Shown here: positions 21,871 to 33,500 of the stretch, one piece after another
How the letters are laid out: each line of letters opens with the position of its first letter
Numbering within the stretch: position 1 is the stretch's first letter
Origin: Ceratorhiza oryzae-sativae
Lineage: Eukaryota; Basidiomycota; Agaricomycetes; Cantharellales; Ceratobasidiaceae
Reading direction: 5' to 3'
Assembly (NCBI GenBank): GCA_030998015.1
Contig: JARWMV010000012.1
Coordinates: forward strand, 1-64,000
Length of the DNA: 64,000 bases
Made by a program: the position numbers and the translations under genes
The notes under the pieces: generated by a model
What the model saw: the letters and a program-made list of their open reading frames with translations, nothing else
Databases searched by the model: none
Told to the model about the DNA's origin: nothing

Positions 21871-22440
21871 GAGCCATTGAGTAATACACCAGTGCATAGT
21901 AGCAGCTGATTGTTCACACTGGTAACACTGGTACTCCACACACCTGAGGAGCATGAAATTTGAGCCTGGAAGCAGTGCAAACAATTAAGGATACCTGCTG
22001 TGAGCAGGCCAGGTGATGGGCAATGAATGTTGCTAGTAGGGACAGGTGAATTACCATCCCAAGCCCCATATCCCCTGGGCTGTGAGACTCCCAGTCACAC
22101 TTGCACATATACCTGCAAACCACAGGTAGTTAATTATACTGAGCAACACTTGGTGAGTTATAACACTCAAGCCCATAATAGGCTTGTGTAAGGCATTGCC
22201 CCAAATGCAGGGACAGTAGGGCAAACCACTCCTGCAGCCCCAATGTCTGCTCTGTGGCATCCAGTGGCTATTAGCAGCCCTCAGATTCAACCCCACACTG
22301 CAGGGTACCCAATAGGGACTGTCCCAACAGACAGTATATTGCATATGATAATCAATATGCTGAGGGCGCATGAGAATGACATGGACACCCAGAAGAACCT
22401 GGGAAAAAGAGGTTGAAAATTAGACCTGCCCCTGTCTTAC

Positions 22441-23610
22441 AATGGAACAGCAAAACTTCAAGACTTTGAAGAATGGGTGAGCAGATTACTCCACTACTTT
22501 AGAATGAGTGACCTATGCAGCCCCACAGTACTTGATGATAATAATCAAGTGTATGTCATCAGACATCTTTGTGTCAGTAAGGCGCAGAGCTGGTTCCACA
22601 AGACTGTGGAAAAAAGCAAATATGGTCCTGAAGGATGGTCCACCCTCAAAGTAATCCAAGGATTACAGTGTAGATTTTTGACTACACAAAGTGCCACTAT
22701 AGCAGCACACAAGTTCTGTACCCTCAAGCAGGGTACCATGGATGCTCAGGAGCTCTATGAAGAGCTCAGATTATTGGCTGACCAACAGCCAATCCCTCTG
22801 GATAACCTTACCTTCACATTAAGGTACATGAATGTGCTACATGCACCAATCAGGCATCTGGTGAACTGGAACAGCTTCCATGCTGTTCATGATTATGACA
22901 ACATTGTGGAGCTAGTCTGTAGTGCTGTGGACACAGAGATTGCCCTCATAATGGCAAGGGAAGAGAAAGATCCCAACCCAACAGTCAGGCAGAGTCAAAG
23001 CAATCAAAAGACTGATTGTAAAGGCAAGAATCACCAGTGGGGCAAGCAGCAGGAAAAGCCAAGGCCCTTGTATGCCACAAGGGAACCTGAGCAACAGACA
23101 AAGACCATAGCAGAATCATCCACTAGGGAGAAGACAAAGCCCTGACTCAAGGGGGAAGCAGAATTAACCTGCTATAAATGCAGGAAAAAGGGCCACATTG
23201 CCCTTAACTGCCCCTCAAAAGGGGTTATCACTGCTAAGGCTGTAGAGCCTGTTACTGAGGAGGGAGAACCCTCTGAGAATGACACCATCAATGTAGTGAT
23301 GGCCTATGCATTGACCTCTGAATTGGAGGAAGAAAGCTCCCTTGAGGATGACAGTCCACATCATCCCCTCACTGACTGCTCAGGCAGTGATGATGAAGAT
23401 TCCATATGGAATCAATTTGCAGCAGAATATGGCAATGCCACTGCCTGCATGGTGCATATAGTACCATTGGACAACAAGATTGATGTGTGTGCTGCATCAA
23501 CAAGCAAAAGACAGCTGGCAGAGCTGGAGCCTATCTCTGCACCAGTTGTGCAAACAAGAGGAGCACCCCACAAGGGTGCTCAACCTGTCTGCCAAGAGGA
23601 GGACCAGTGA
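22441..23610 (+). pseudogene. Gypsy G gag capsid and zinc knuckle
   Basis: Capsid-like helices run from about 22445 (FEEWVSRLLHYFRMSD, residue pattern of Retrotrans_gag; SWFHKTV; LYEELRLLADQQP). A TGA at 23143 interrupts, then a CCHC knuckle CYKCRKKGHIALNC lies near 23170-23210 in the same frame. Acidic linker sequence (ELEEESSLEDD) runs to 23610. The TGA sits where an Arg codon (CGA) would fit. Confidence 0.75.
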
Positions 23611-23613
23611 CCC

Positions 23614-26280
23614 ATGACTGGGTACTTTAAAGTTGGTACAACATTGGTGTACATACTGTTTGATTTGGGCTCATGCACCAACATGATATCACCCTCATTT
23701 GTGAGGGTAGCTAACATCATGCCAATGGTGTTAGATAAGCCAATAGGCTTACAACTCATGCTTAAGGGGAGCCAAGGAAAATGTAACTTCAGTGTTAACA
23801 CCAAGGTATAAGTCAGCCCAGTTAGAGGGACACACTATTCCAATGTAGTACACATTGAAAAATATGGTATAATTGTAGGTGCACCATTTATGCAACAGTA
23901 TGGAATTAACATTGATTTTTCATGCAATGTATTAAGCATAAACAATATGCATATACCCAATGGCTTCCAAGTAGAAGTAACAGAACCCTCATCCAAGAGA
24001 CAAGTACCATTTGCCAAAAGACCCTCAGGGTCTAGGAAGGTCAAACCAGCCATGTTGGTCCAACAAACTATGGCCACTAGGGCCAAACTACTATGCAGCA
24101 AGGGTAGTGCAGGGAGTTCCTCCCTGCTTACTGACAAAGCCATTCCTAGGCTTTGTGACAAGTGGAAAAAGAAGCTGGTGCATTTAACTGTGCCTGCCCC
24201 TGAGAGACTCCCTCCTATGAGGGAAATAAATCATGAAATCCACTTTGTGGATGAGCAGCTTAAGGTGATTTATCACCAATTGAATTGTCCTGAGGCATTG
24301 AAGCCTCAATTACAAGAGAAAATTGAGCTCTATTTAAGAGCTGGATGGTGGTTTGAAGGAGTGGCCAAGTCTGCTGCTCCTATGTTATGTCTTTTTAAGA
24401 AAGACAAGGTGTCACTGCACACAGTGATAGATTTGCACAAGCACAACAATAATATGGTGAAAGATATCACCCCATTCCCTGATCAAGAGGAAATCCGCAA
24501 GCATATAACCTGCACTAAGTATCACTCTAAGTTGGACATGACCAACACATATGAGCAGATACAAATTGTGCCTGAGCACATGAAAAAGACAGCCTTCAAG
24601 ACCATTCATGGGACATTCTACAGTAACATCATGCAACAGGGCAATTGCAATGCCCCAAGTATGTTTCAGCATCTAATGACACATATATTCCAGGCTTGGA
24701 TTGGCCAGGGGATATTTGCCTATCTAGATGACATATTTGTGTATAGTGACATGATAGAAGAGCACAAACAACTGTTACAAGTTGTAGCAGACATGCTCAC
24801 TAATGCTGAGCTACACCTTTCTGAAAAGAAGGTTGATGTATACAAGGAACATATAGAGTGCCTGGGCCACATAGTGGACAAAAATGGCATTCATGTGGAT
24901 AAGGACAAAATGTCCCTAATTCAATTGTGGCCTACACCATGATCTGTGCATGACATCCAGTGCTTCTGAGGGCTGGTACAATATCTGGCTGCATATATGC
25001 CAGATTTATCAGCCTTTCCAGGCCCATTATCAGACTTGACCTGTAAGGGCTGAGTATTCCTATGGACTCCAGTCCACCAGCATAGCTTTGACTGCATTAA
25101 GGAGCTTGTGTGCAGAGCCCCTATACTGTGCCTGATAAATACTAATCAGGATGAACCAATCTGGTTGGTTTGTGCCACCTCAGTGGCTGGTGTAGGCTGT
25201 ATGTATGGCCAGGGTACTGATTGGAGTACCCTTCATCCCACCAGTTTCCACTCAGGGAAATTCAGTGCAGCTCAAATGAGCTATACTATGACAGAGCAAG
25301 AATTACTTGCTATAATTGAAGGCCTCCTCAAATGGGAGGATAAATTACTTGGCTGGTCATTCAAAATATTGACTGACCACAAAAGTCTGGAATGGCTCCA
25401 GATGCAACAAGACTTGTTGTGATGACAAGTGTGATGGTTAGAATACCTATTGCAGTTTGATTACAAAATTGAATACATTCCAGGATCAGCCAATGTTGTG
25501 GCTGACGCATTATCACAGCAATATACTTGTGATACACTGGACAATGTTTGGGAAGAATATGAATATGTCTTGGCACATAGCCAACTAGATCCAGAGGGGG
25601 AGGATTCCCCTGGAATACTCACCATGGCAGGTCGGATCATCAAACCAACCTGGAAAGTTCACAAGATGTGCAAAATGGAAGAACTTCAAGTGAATAAACT
25701 GTGCAAATTAAACAGAAATCCCCCAAAAGACAATCAAGGGATAATAATTCCTCTACCATCAGGAGGAGAGGAAACAGACAAGAATTGCCAGTCCATGCAA
25801 TCCAACAAGCCCTCTGCAATACTGGAGAGGAAAGACATTTCAGTATTAGTGAATACTGAAGATATTTTCAATGTTATCAAAGATAACATTGCCAAAGACC
25901 AGTTTTTTGGCTGTACATGTGCCAATATTAAGGCACACCCCAACTTTGAATGATGGGGAGACCTATTATTATATAGCCCATGGAATGCAATATGCATCCC
26001 AGATGTCCTCTATAAGAGGAGGAGGGTGCCCAAGATAATTATTGATCTTGGACATGCAGCAATTGGACACATGGGGTCCAAGAAAAAAGTATTGTACATA
26101 AGACAATGGTATTGGTGGCCAACAATGGCCAAAGAAATTATCAAATTTTACCAATCATGTGGCAACTGTCAGATGATGAAGTCATCATCACAGCTCCCAC
26201 AGGGGCTGCTACATACTCTACCAATCCCCAGCCAACCATGGGGATCTATCAGAATGGACTTTATGGGTCTGTTCCCCTGA
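23614..26280 (+). pseudogene. Gypsy G pol: protease, RT, RNase H, integrase start
   Basis: The protease motif reads DLGSCTN for DSGS (Leu codon 23665-23667), with IIVGAPFMQQYGI downstream. RT frame 23890-24942: CLFKKDK, KLDMTNTYEQIQI, and an intact YLDDIF box near 24720. TGA codons cluster at 24940, 24967, 25051 and 25420-25437. RNase H retains TDHKSLEWL near 25375. The integrase finger is at 26040-26175 (GHMGSKK...CGNCQMM), and the frame ends at 26280 just after the first core Asp (MDFMGLFP). The rest of integrase is absent. Confidence 0.85.
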
Positions 26281-26283
26281 AGT

Positions 26284-28436
26284 AATAACTTTGATTATTT
26301 GGGACCCCAGTCAGGACAACTGCCCAACAACATGGGCTAAATGCACCAGCAACAACATCAGCTAGCATCAACATCAACACTGACATAACAATGGGTACTG
26401 GCAAAGATACCAGTGTAACAGGCCCTCAGGACTACCAGACTGTCCAATTGCAAACAGAGATTGCACGACTACACACAGAATTGACTTGGGCAGAGCAATT
26501 GCTCAAGATATCTCAAGAGGAAACCCACAACATGTGGGAATTTTATACCATCACCCAAAAGATGGTGGGAGAGTTGTGTGCAGATATGAAGGATCTCCCT
26601 GAGGATATACCAACATACTGTTGAGCAGCTCACCAAGCTGAAGACATGCTCAACAAGGAGCACAAGCAATGGTGACTAAAGACCTCATCAAACAGATTGA
26701 TGAGCTGCACCAATCCTGCTCACAGGATTACTTGACACTGAGTTCTACAGTGCTGCCAAGAGAGGCCCCAGGTCTGTATGAAGACCTGTTGTACTACAAG
26801 GAGGAGGAGGATGACCTCTACACAGAGGTGCCAATGAACCCATCAGCTCAACCTGTGCTGCCAGCTCAACCAGCTGCTCAACCTACTGTGCCAGTATTGC
26901 TGGCCCCTACCACTGCACCTGCTGCACAGGCCCCACCAGTGCCTCCTGTGTTGGGCTGTTGCAGGGCCTGCATACATACTTGGGGGTAACCCAAGACCTC
27001 CCTGCAAACCTGTGTGGGAGTGCTGTGTATCATGGCTATACCTGATCCAAGGCCACATATAGGCTGATACCCAAGGTTGCACTGGTACCCCTGGGCCAGC
27101 CAGGAGCCTTGGGAGAGCCCAAGACAGACCCCTCAAGCAGTCTGAAGTGCAGACCAACAGATGAGTCACACTCAAGTGACAGATATGCACCCCAGGGAGG
27201 TACCAGGTTTGGTTTCAGCTGCAGTTGCAGTAGGCAGACACCATTCCATTCAAAGTCTGGCCAAAGGGTGGACATAGCCAGCTTTGAGGGAGGGTCCCTC
27301 AAACAAGGACCACAATGGGTGGTCAATAATAACAACCCTGAAGGGGTGGCCTTATGGTGTGTGTGCAATGTGCAAGAAATACACTCTGTTTTTAATGGAC
27401 CATCCATGACCTGGGTCAACACAACCCTCTTTAGCCTCCAACAAGGCCTCTTACAACAGGCACCTCTTGTGCCTCATGAATATAGGTCCACAGCTCACTG
27501 AGAGGTGATCTGTATTGGCATGCTCCTTGAGTGTAATTACAACCACCCTATACAGGGTTTGGATCATGTATTGCCCAGTGTGCAGATTGGCAAGCATGGG
27601 ATGCTTAGTAGCATTGATATGTCTGTACTGTGCTTTGCACAGGCAATCCATCCTAATGGACAGACTTCACTGGCTCAATGTTTTGAGCAAGTTATGATTG
27701 ATGTGTTTTCCCACCTGGGAACTTATGAGCAGGGTGTGGCTCAGCTAGATGCTACTGCACCTAGGGATATATTCAGTGATCTGCTGAATGCAACTGTTAT
27801 TACAGATGAGACATGCATTAATGCATCATATTTCCCAATTCTCAAGTTGGTAACTCCACTCCAAGTCATACAATGGCTCTGGAGGACTCTCCATCTCCCC
27901 TGGTCAATTGCCCAGGTCACAATTGAGCTGTTCTATCAATGGCAGGCACAACATACCATTGCCACCCAACAATTGGCTGACCTAGCCAACTCCCCCAGAG
28001 TCCCAGAGGACATTGTGTCGTTTGCCCAGATGGTGATGGCTCCAGGTCAGGTTTTGCCCACACAGCAAAACTTCATATTCAGCATGTGACAATTGTTTGC
28101 AATCTGTGACTTGGAATGGATGAGCTGGGCTGACCCTGGCCAAACCCTTTGGCGCTGGGCTATCCAAGCATCCCTGGTCCCATTGCTGACTGCACGTATG
28201 CAGTCTGAAATCCTCCATGCAGACTTGTTGCATGGCGATATAGGCAGCATATATGTTGCCTAGATCCTGCAAAACACCCAGGCAATGTTCTTGATGTGTT
28301 TTACTGTGGCTCTCTCTGTCTGGGGACAGGAGGACATGCTGTCCAGCTTGTCTGTGCCAGTGATCACTGGCACTGCTATGCCCACCTTGTTGGTACAGCC
28401 AACAGATGACTTTATGGACTCCACCGATTGAGTCCT
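26284..28436 (+). other. Unidentified 3' module of Gypsy G
   Basis: Between the truncated integrase and the polypurine tract lie about 2.1 kb with several open stretches on the element strand: 26391-26624 (helical, Glu/Thr-rich), 26669-26989 (acidic then Pro/Ala-rich), 27109-27501 and 27505-28089 (195 codons, LFYQWQAQHTIATQQLADLA). They look like pieces of one or two proteins broken by stops. No integrase core, chromodomain or envelope signature was recognised. It may be an accessory reading frame of this family or captured sequence. Confidence 0.5.
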
Positions 28437-28447
28437 GAGGGGGAGGA
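28437..28447 (+). other. Polypurine tract of Gypsy G
   Basis: GAGGGGGAGGA immediately before the LTR start TGTAAGG. Confidence 0.8.
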
Positions 28448-28639
28448 TGTAAGGATAGCAGTTGCATGACTGCTTTTACTTGATACATGTGTCATCTTTC
28501 CAATGTATGAGGTCTTGTCTTGTTTTTACTACCACATTATTGTCACTTGAGTGAATACTATACTATGTATATGTGTTCTATCACCATGCAAAGCAATTAA
28601 GACTATTAAGTACAGTTTATTGAGGGCAAAGCCCTTACA
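28448..28639 (+). repeat. 3' LTR of Gypsy G
   Basis: 192 bp, TGTAAGG...CCTTACA (inverted ends). It is followed by CTTGC, the target duplication that also precedes the 5' LTR. Confidence 0.9.
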
Positions 28640-28687
28640 CTTGCAGAACACTTAAGTAGTGGCTGCATTGATGGTTTGGTGTTATGT
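28640..28687 (-). repeat. Gypsy H 5' LTR, second piece
   Basis: Resumes the LTR of element H after Gypsy G and runs to TATGT (28683-28687), where solo LTR F1 inserted. Confidence 0.85.
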
Positions 28688-29244
28688 TTTTATGACCCAC
28701 ACTAATGGTCATAACGTAACAAGGAGTCTAGCCTGTAGTGTATAGCATTTTCCCCATGATCAAACAAGCTAGAAGCAGGTCATGTGACTCTGGTGCTTAC
28801 TGTGGTTACCCAACTCACTCCTGCAATTCTCTCCTTTGTAACTTGGAGCGAGGAGTGAGTTGTCACATGACTTCAGCACTTAAACCACATGACCCACAGA
28901 CCCTGCACAGCTCTATAAGATTTGGAGCTGCAACAACCCTAAGAGTGACTTACATAACTCCTCATGCTATCATGTGACCCCCAATCAACAATCACCCAGT
29001 GGCCCCTCACGTCACATGACCAGTAAACATTGTTGACTGTGGAACTGTCTGACTTGCCTCACACAAGGATATATAAGAAAACCAAAGCAAGGCTGATGGC
29101 CCCAGCTTGCTTTATCTTGTCACCACAGGGGCCACTTGTACATAACACTAGATACATCAATATATACTATAGGAAAACACATAAGAATGTAGCCACTACT
29201 TAAGGGATCAACAAGATGACAGAAGAGACAGAGGGGTCTCAACA
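28688..29244 (+). repeat. Solo LTR F1
   Basis: 557 bp flanked by TATGT on both sides (28683-28687, 29245-29249). It closely matches LTR F2 at 63172-63825; its first bases read TTTTATGACC against TGTTATGACC in F2. It has one copy of the 100-bp unit. No internal element sequence remains. Confidence 0.88.
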
Positions 29245-29713
29245 TATGTGGTATGTATTGAGTGTTCTAGTTACAGTGCTTGCTATGGTCTATGGTGGTT
29301 GACAAGATAAAGCAAGCTGAGGTGTCCAGTCTTGCTTTATCCTCCTTATATACCTATGGCTGTGGTGGCTGCAGATGTCTTTTCTAAGCACAGTCCACAG
29401 TAGGTACAGGTTATATACAGTACTATGGGTTAGGTAATTGTTTATCTTAAGTTTGTGTGGCTCCAAATCTTATAGAGCCACACAAGGTCCCAGGGTCACA
29501 TGATGTAAGCACTGAGGTCACATGACAACTCACTCCTCACTCCAAGTAAAATGGGAGAGAAATGCTGGAGCAAGTTCAGGGTAACCACCATAAGCGCTGG
29601 GTAAGCACCAAGGTCATGTGATGTTGTTTATGGCTTGTTCTGCTTCAGGAAAAATGCCATAAATCTGTAAAATATTTGGTTACTCTGTTATGTCCATTTG
29701 ACAGGTCATAACA
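29245..29713 (-). repeat. Gypsy H 5' LTR, third piece (outer end)
   Basis: The rest of the LTR, ending GGTCATAACA. It contains the minus-strand TATA region near 29350 and the predicted RNA start (29307-29319). The host sequence begins at 29714 with CTGGG. It has only one copy of the 100-bp unit and TG or CA where the young solo copy has CG. Confidence 0.85.
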
Positions 29714-31151
29714 CTGGGCTGCTATCAGCCTCCCAAACGTCATGTACATTAAGGTTGTGAGCCTGAGTGCTGATACAGTTTTAAGGCTGGTTAGTCTACT
29801 TGTATTCTGAATTCGACCACTTTCACATGTCTCATGTTGGTCGATAAAATTGTATGCCAATAAAAGAAAACCCCATTTTCACGTGATCTATTGGGATCAG
29901 TATTGAACCTTTCGACCGTCATGCGAATCCACGTTTATGTCGATGGGTGAAGCGAAGTGATCATTCCGGCTATATCAACTGCCAGTCTTACCGCGCGAAT
30001 ACCACGAGTCAACCACGGGGCAACTAAAACTCTATTCTGCCGCTGGTTTCGTGCTTCACCTAGGGACCAGGCAGGCCCCATCAGCACTCTGCTCCTGCTT
30101 TTTCACTCCACGCACACGTTAGTTATTGTTCTGGTATGAGCGATACTAGGATTTAGCCGAAGTCTCTATTCACCTCAAATATGGCTGGAGCGTGTGCCCG
30201 ACCCCCGCAATCACACCCCGAGTCCCGCAATACGACGCTAAATTTGTGTCGTCTGCAGTTTATCGTCAGCAGAGTAGAACCCAACAAAAACTCGACTACA
30301 GAATCATGCTTATTATACCGAGTTAGATATGCCGGATGATGGATTACCATGCTTGGCTTCCTGTCAAATTAGGATATCCAGCCTCTCATCAGGAAACGGC
30401 ACTGATTTCCGCCTCTCCATAAAAGCACTCGTGTACAGCTTCATCCCCCCCCCCCTTGTGATTGACCCCCCTGTCTTACTTTACTTGGGCACCTGCACTA
30501 TCGAATAGGCGAGCTCTGGGCACTAATATACTTGACTCAACATGAACTCCAGGGGACATTGCAGACAAACATCGTACCAGGCCGGTGATAGCACATGTAA
30601 ACCAGTTGGTTTGATTGGGGGCGAACTTGTTTAATATTTTCTACCTTTTAGTTGTACGATACACAACACATAACCAGCGACGACATGACGCCCAATCATC
30701 TTCCAACAACAATACAACTAGCCCAGCTACGACCACCCACCGCGCTATAAGACCGGTTTGGCATAGTCTCTTGGTGGACTCAAGCCAGCCAACAAATGAG
30801 CCTCGTGCGTAGGGTTACTCACCCTTGTGAGGATGTCTTGATGGATCTATCATTGTTGTATGCTAGCCGTCCGTCCGCCCGTCAGACCTGAACGCTCAGT
30901 GCAGCGGTCAGTGGTACCTCCTATCATTTAGCTCGCGCCTCACATCATTTTCATCTCGAAGCATTCCTCCCCCTATTGTCGTTCCAACGCGACCCATTCA
31001 GACCCACATCAAGGTTTACAATCCGGCCCTTACTGAATATATTAACCCAGGAACTACACCGGTCAGCTCTCCCGTCGCCCTGACTCCTGGTACTGGGTTC
31101 CGTCTTCCAGGGGAGGGTACTGCCGAAGAATCATCAAATATAGTAGAAGTT
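29714..31151. other. Host intergenic region
   Basis: CpG content rises sharply here. A run of ten C lies near 30447. The frame of the following caspase-like gene is open upstream from about 30865 without an ATG, so a 5' exon may lie here. No other gene recognised. Confidence 0.5.
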
Positions 31152-32132
31152 ATGACGGCCCTCGAATCTCTGGATTTTCTCGCGTCTTCATCTGGCCTGC
31201 CTACGAGACAGCAAACGGCCTCTACCACCAACACATGGCATACAGCTCCGCACTATATTGAAAGAAAACTGCTCATTATCGGTAGTACCTATGATGCGCT
31301 GGCGAGGCGGAGGGGTACCCAATTCACTATTGCCTCGACTTTATACCAATCTCTCTATGGGCTACAAAACGACGTCAGAGCACTTCGGTCGGCGTTCCAA
31401 ACGCGGCGCTACTCAGTTGAAACCATGACCCAATCAGGCTTCAGACGGGACGAAGTCTTGAGCAAGGTCGCTGACTTTATAGCCTCGGCATTGCCAGGCG
31501 ATGTTCGCGCGATTGTGTTCACGGGTCACTCCACTAGGCCATCCCTGTCAGCCGCCCCAGAAATGGTTCCACCGATCGAGGAAGAAGTCACGATCACCGC
31601 TGCCGAATGGAACCGGACAATTCGAACATACGCTAGGCCAGGGGTCATCATTCTTTCTATTCTCTCCACTTGTTTCGCTGGGGGCTTTGCAGAGCAAGGC
31701 GTGTGCATTGATGATTTTGGGAACCGCGAAGACTTTCAAGATCCAGCCCTCTCAGACGTACCGATACATATCACCTTCTGCTCCAGCACATCGGGAGAGG
31801 AAACATATGAATCGTCGCTTAGTCCGGATGAACGGGAATCCCGTGACCATTTCCTGTGGGCACTTGCTGAGACTGCCAAAGACCCGGGAATCGAAACTTG
31901 GACCAACTTCGTTGACACATTGAACGATAACTTTTACTTAAATAGAGTAAGAGCTGCGCAAGCGTTTGAGCCAGACAATTCCCGTTCGTGGCTACGTGAC
32001 CATCCCCAGCACCCAAGGTTAATCGTGGATGACCCCAGCCGTCGTCCAGTAGGTGCTGAATTTGAAATCCATACACCTTTGCTGACTCTCCTATTTTTAG
32101 TCCTACAGATACTTATTCCCAATGAGTTCTGA
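31152..32132 (+). CDS. Caspase-like cysteine protease 1 (peptidase C14 fold)
   Basis: 326-residue frame. Residues 36-180 follow the caspase/metacaspase core: first strand ERKLLIIGSTYDAL, helix LQNDVRALRSAF, strand with the candidate catalytic His (IVFTGHSTR, His126), then a strand with the candidate catalytic Cys (ILSTCFAGG, Cys174) and a later strand IHITFCSS. Caspase-like proteases of fungi cleave after Asp or Lys/Arg and act in cell death or stress; substrate cannot be told here. The first ATG at 31152 may not be the true start, because the frame is open without ATG to about 30865. The C-terminus ends in a hydrophobic stretch (LLTLLFLVLQIL). A paralogue follows at 33501. Confidence 0.75.
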   Translation: MTALESLDFLASSSGLPTRQQTASTTNTWHTAPHYIERKLLIIGSTYDALARRRGTQFTIASTLYQSLYGLQNDVRALRSAFQTRRYSVETMTQSGFRRDEVLSKVADFIASALPGDVRAIVFTGHSTRPSLSAAPEMVPPIEEEVTITAAEWNRTIRTYARPGVIILSILSTCFAGGFAEQGVCIDDFGNREDFQDPALSDVPIHITFCSSTSGEETYESSLSPDERESRDHFLWALAETAKDPGIETWTNFVDTLNDNFYLNRVRAAQAFEPDNSRSWLRDHPQHPRLIVDDPSRRPVGAEFEIHTPLLTLLFLVLQILIPNEF

Positions 32133-32859
32133 AGAGGCCTTAATTTCAGACCGATGATCCAATTAGCCCCTGTCGCCTTTTACTCTATCTTCGAGGCACT
32201 TTTCAATAAATCTAAACGAGCGTATCGGCAACAGTGTGGTACTTGATCACTTGCATGCATATTATCCTCCTTGCAATGAACACGTCTGGGGCCCCGGACT
32301 GGTTTGTTGTTCAGCCGCATGGGGTTTATCCAGCTGTATGGACAACAGTTGCACCTGGGTTTTTTCATTTATCATATTGTGATTTCTAATTTTGTGACTC
32401 GAGATATAATTTTCATTCCTCCAGTAAATCCTACTGCATACACAAGCCTTAGCGAGCCTGTGGCAATGACTACTGCCGCGGGACCTTACCCAGATATGTG
32501 GGGTCGGGGTGCGGTTCTCGAGTCGCACCTGGTCGTAATCATACAGCCATTCACTCGGAGGATAAACCTGCTTGTAGGCCAATTATTTCACTAAAGCCTT
32601 ACCAGCCTCAGTCGAGCACAATGCGATCGAACGTTGTAGCAAACAGATAGTATGTTTTAGCGACCCGAAAGAGGGCACTCAAATGATCTCCATACTTCAC
32701 GGGCCGAAGGATGGCGGGGAAACATGTGTATGGCTACTGCATGTCATCTAGCCCCCAGGCCCTAGGTGTGCGTCAGCCACGCGTTATATGCCCGGAAACA
32801 ACGAGGCACAGTTAAGCGCGTTGCACCCTTACAAATAGCTCAAACACTACCCGCTCCAC
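32133..32859. other. Intergenic region between caspase-like genes
   Basis: No gene recognised. An AATAAA-like signal (32205) lies shortly after the stop of the first gene. Confidence 0.4.
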
Positions 32860-33465
32860 TTGATCGCTCTACATCTCGAGTTTGACGTATGCGGCATGAG
32901 TTCTTACATCCGAAGAAACACTCGGCGCGCCACAACAGGCGCAAGAATCGAAGACAACTGGGTAGAGCTGCCTACGTCAGATCCTTCTCTGGCAGCCACT
33001 CACCCTACGATCCCGATTCCTGGAGGAAGAGCTGGAATACATTTCAGCAAAATAGGAGTTACGCTCTCGCATGGTGTACCGCACGGTCTACCAAGTGCTA
33101 ATACTATGTTACTCGGGCAGACCGCTCGGCGGGGTTCAACGAGCAGTAATACTGGGAGCAATTGGTCACATTTCCTAGTCCCTAATGGCAAAGGGCCACG
33201 GACTCATAGTGCACGTGAGTTAATAACATATCCCAGATTGACTCTAAATCGATCTGGACTGTATGCTATCATAGTTGCAATTGTCAATAGTCTTGCCTCT
33301 GCGGTGGCTTCTCCGAACCTGGGTTCACCTCCTGGATCATCGTCCTCTCCGGCCAAACGAAAAACTCCGTCAAAGGACAGATGGCACGATCTGCTTGGAG
33401 ATGGAATAGTAGAGAACTATCAACCTGATATTCACACGGCATGTAGGTATCAAATCTCGAAATGA
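32860..33465 (+). CDS. Open frame upstream of caspase-like gene 2, unknown
   Basis: About 200 codons; the internal Met at 32896 (MSSYIRRNTRR) is a likelier start. Low-complexity Ser/Pro/Gly content with a short hydrophobic segment (LYAIIVAIVNSLASAVA). No domain recognised. It could be the first exon of the following caspase-like gene or a chance frame. Confidence 0.3.
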   Translation: MIALHLEFDVCGMSSYIRRNTRRATTGARIEDNWVELPTSDPSLAATHPTIPIPGGRAGIHFSKIGVTLSHGVPHGLPSANTMLLGQTARRGSTSSNTGSNWSHFLVPNGKGPRTHSARELITYPRLTLNRSGLYAIIVAIVNSLASAVASPNLGSPPGSSSSPAKRKTPSKDRWHDLLGDGIVENYQPDIHTACRYQISK

Positions 33466-33500
33466 TATGAAATAATAATATTTTATTAGCCAAAGGACAG

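Larger units (their letters stand above)
20563..28639 (+). mobile_element. Gypsy element G, full length
   Basis: Bounded by two 192-bp LTRs (20563-20754 and 28448-28639) and a perfect 5-bp target duplication CTTGC (20558-20562, 28640-28644). It carries gag, protease, RT, RNase H, the start of integrase, then about 2.1 kb of unrelated open sequence before the polypurine tract. It is inserted in the 5' LTR of element H. Many TGA stops sit where relatives have Arg. Confidence 0.9.
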
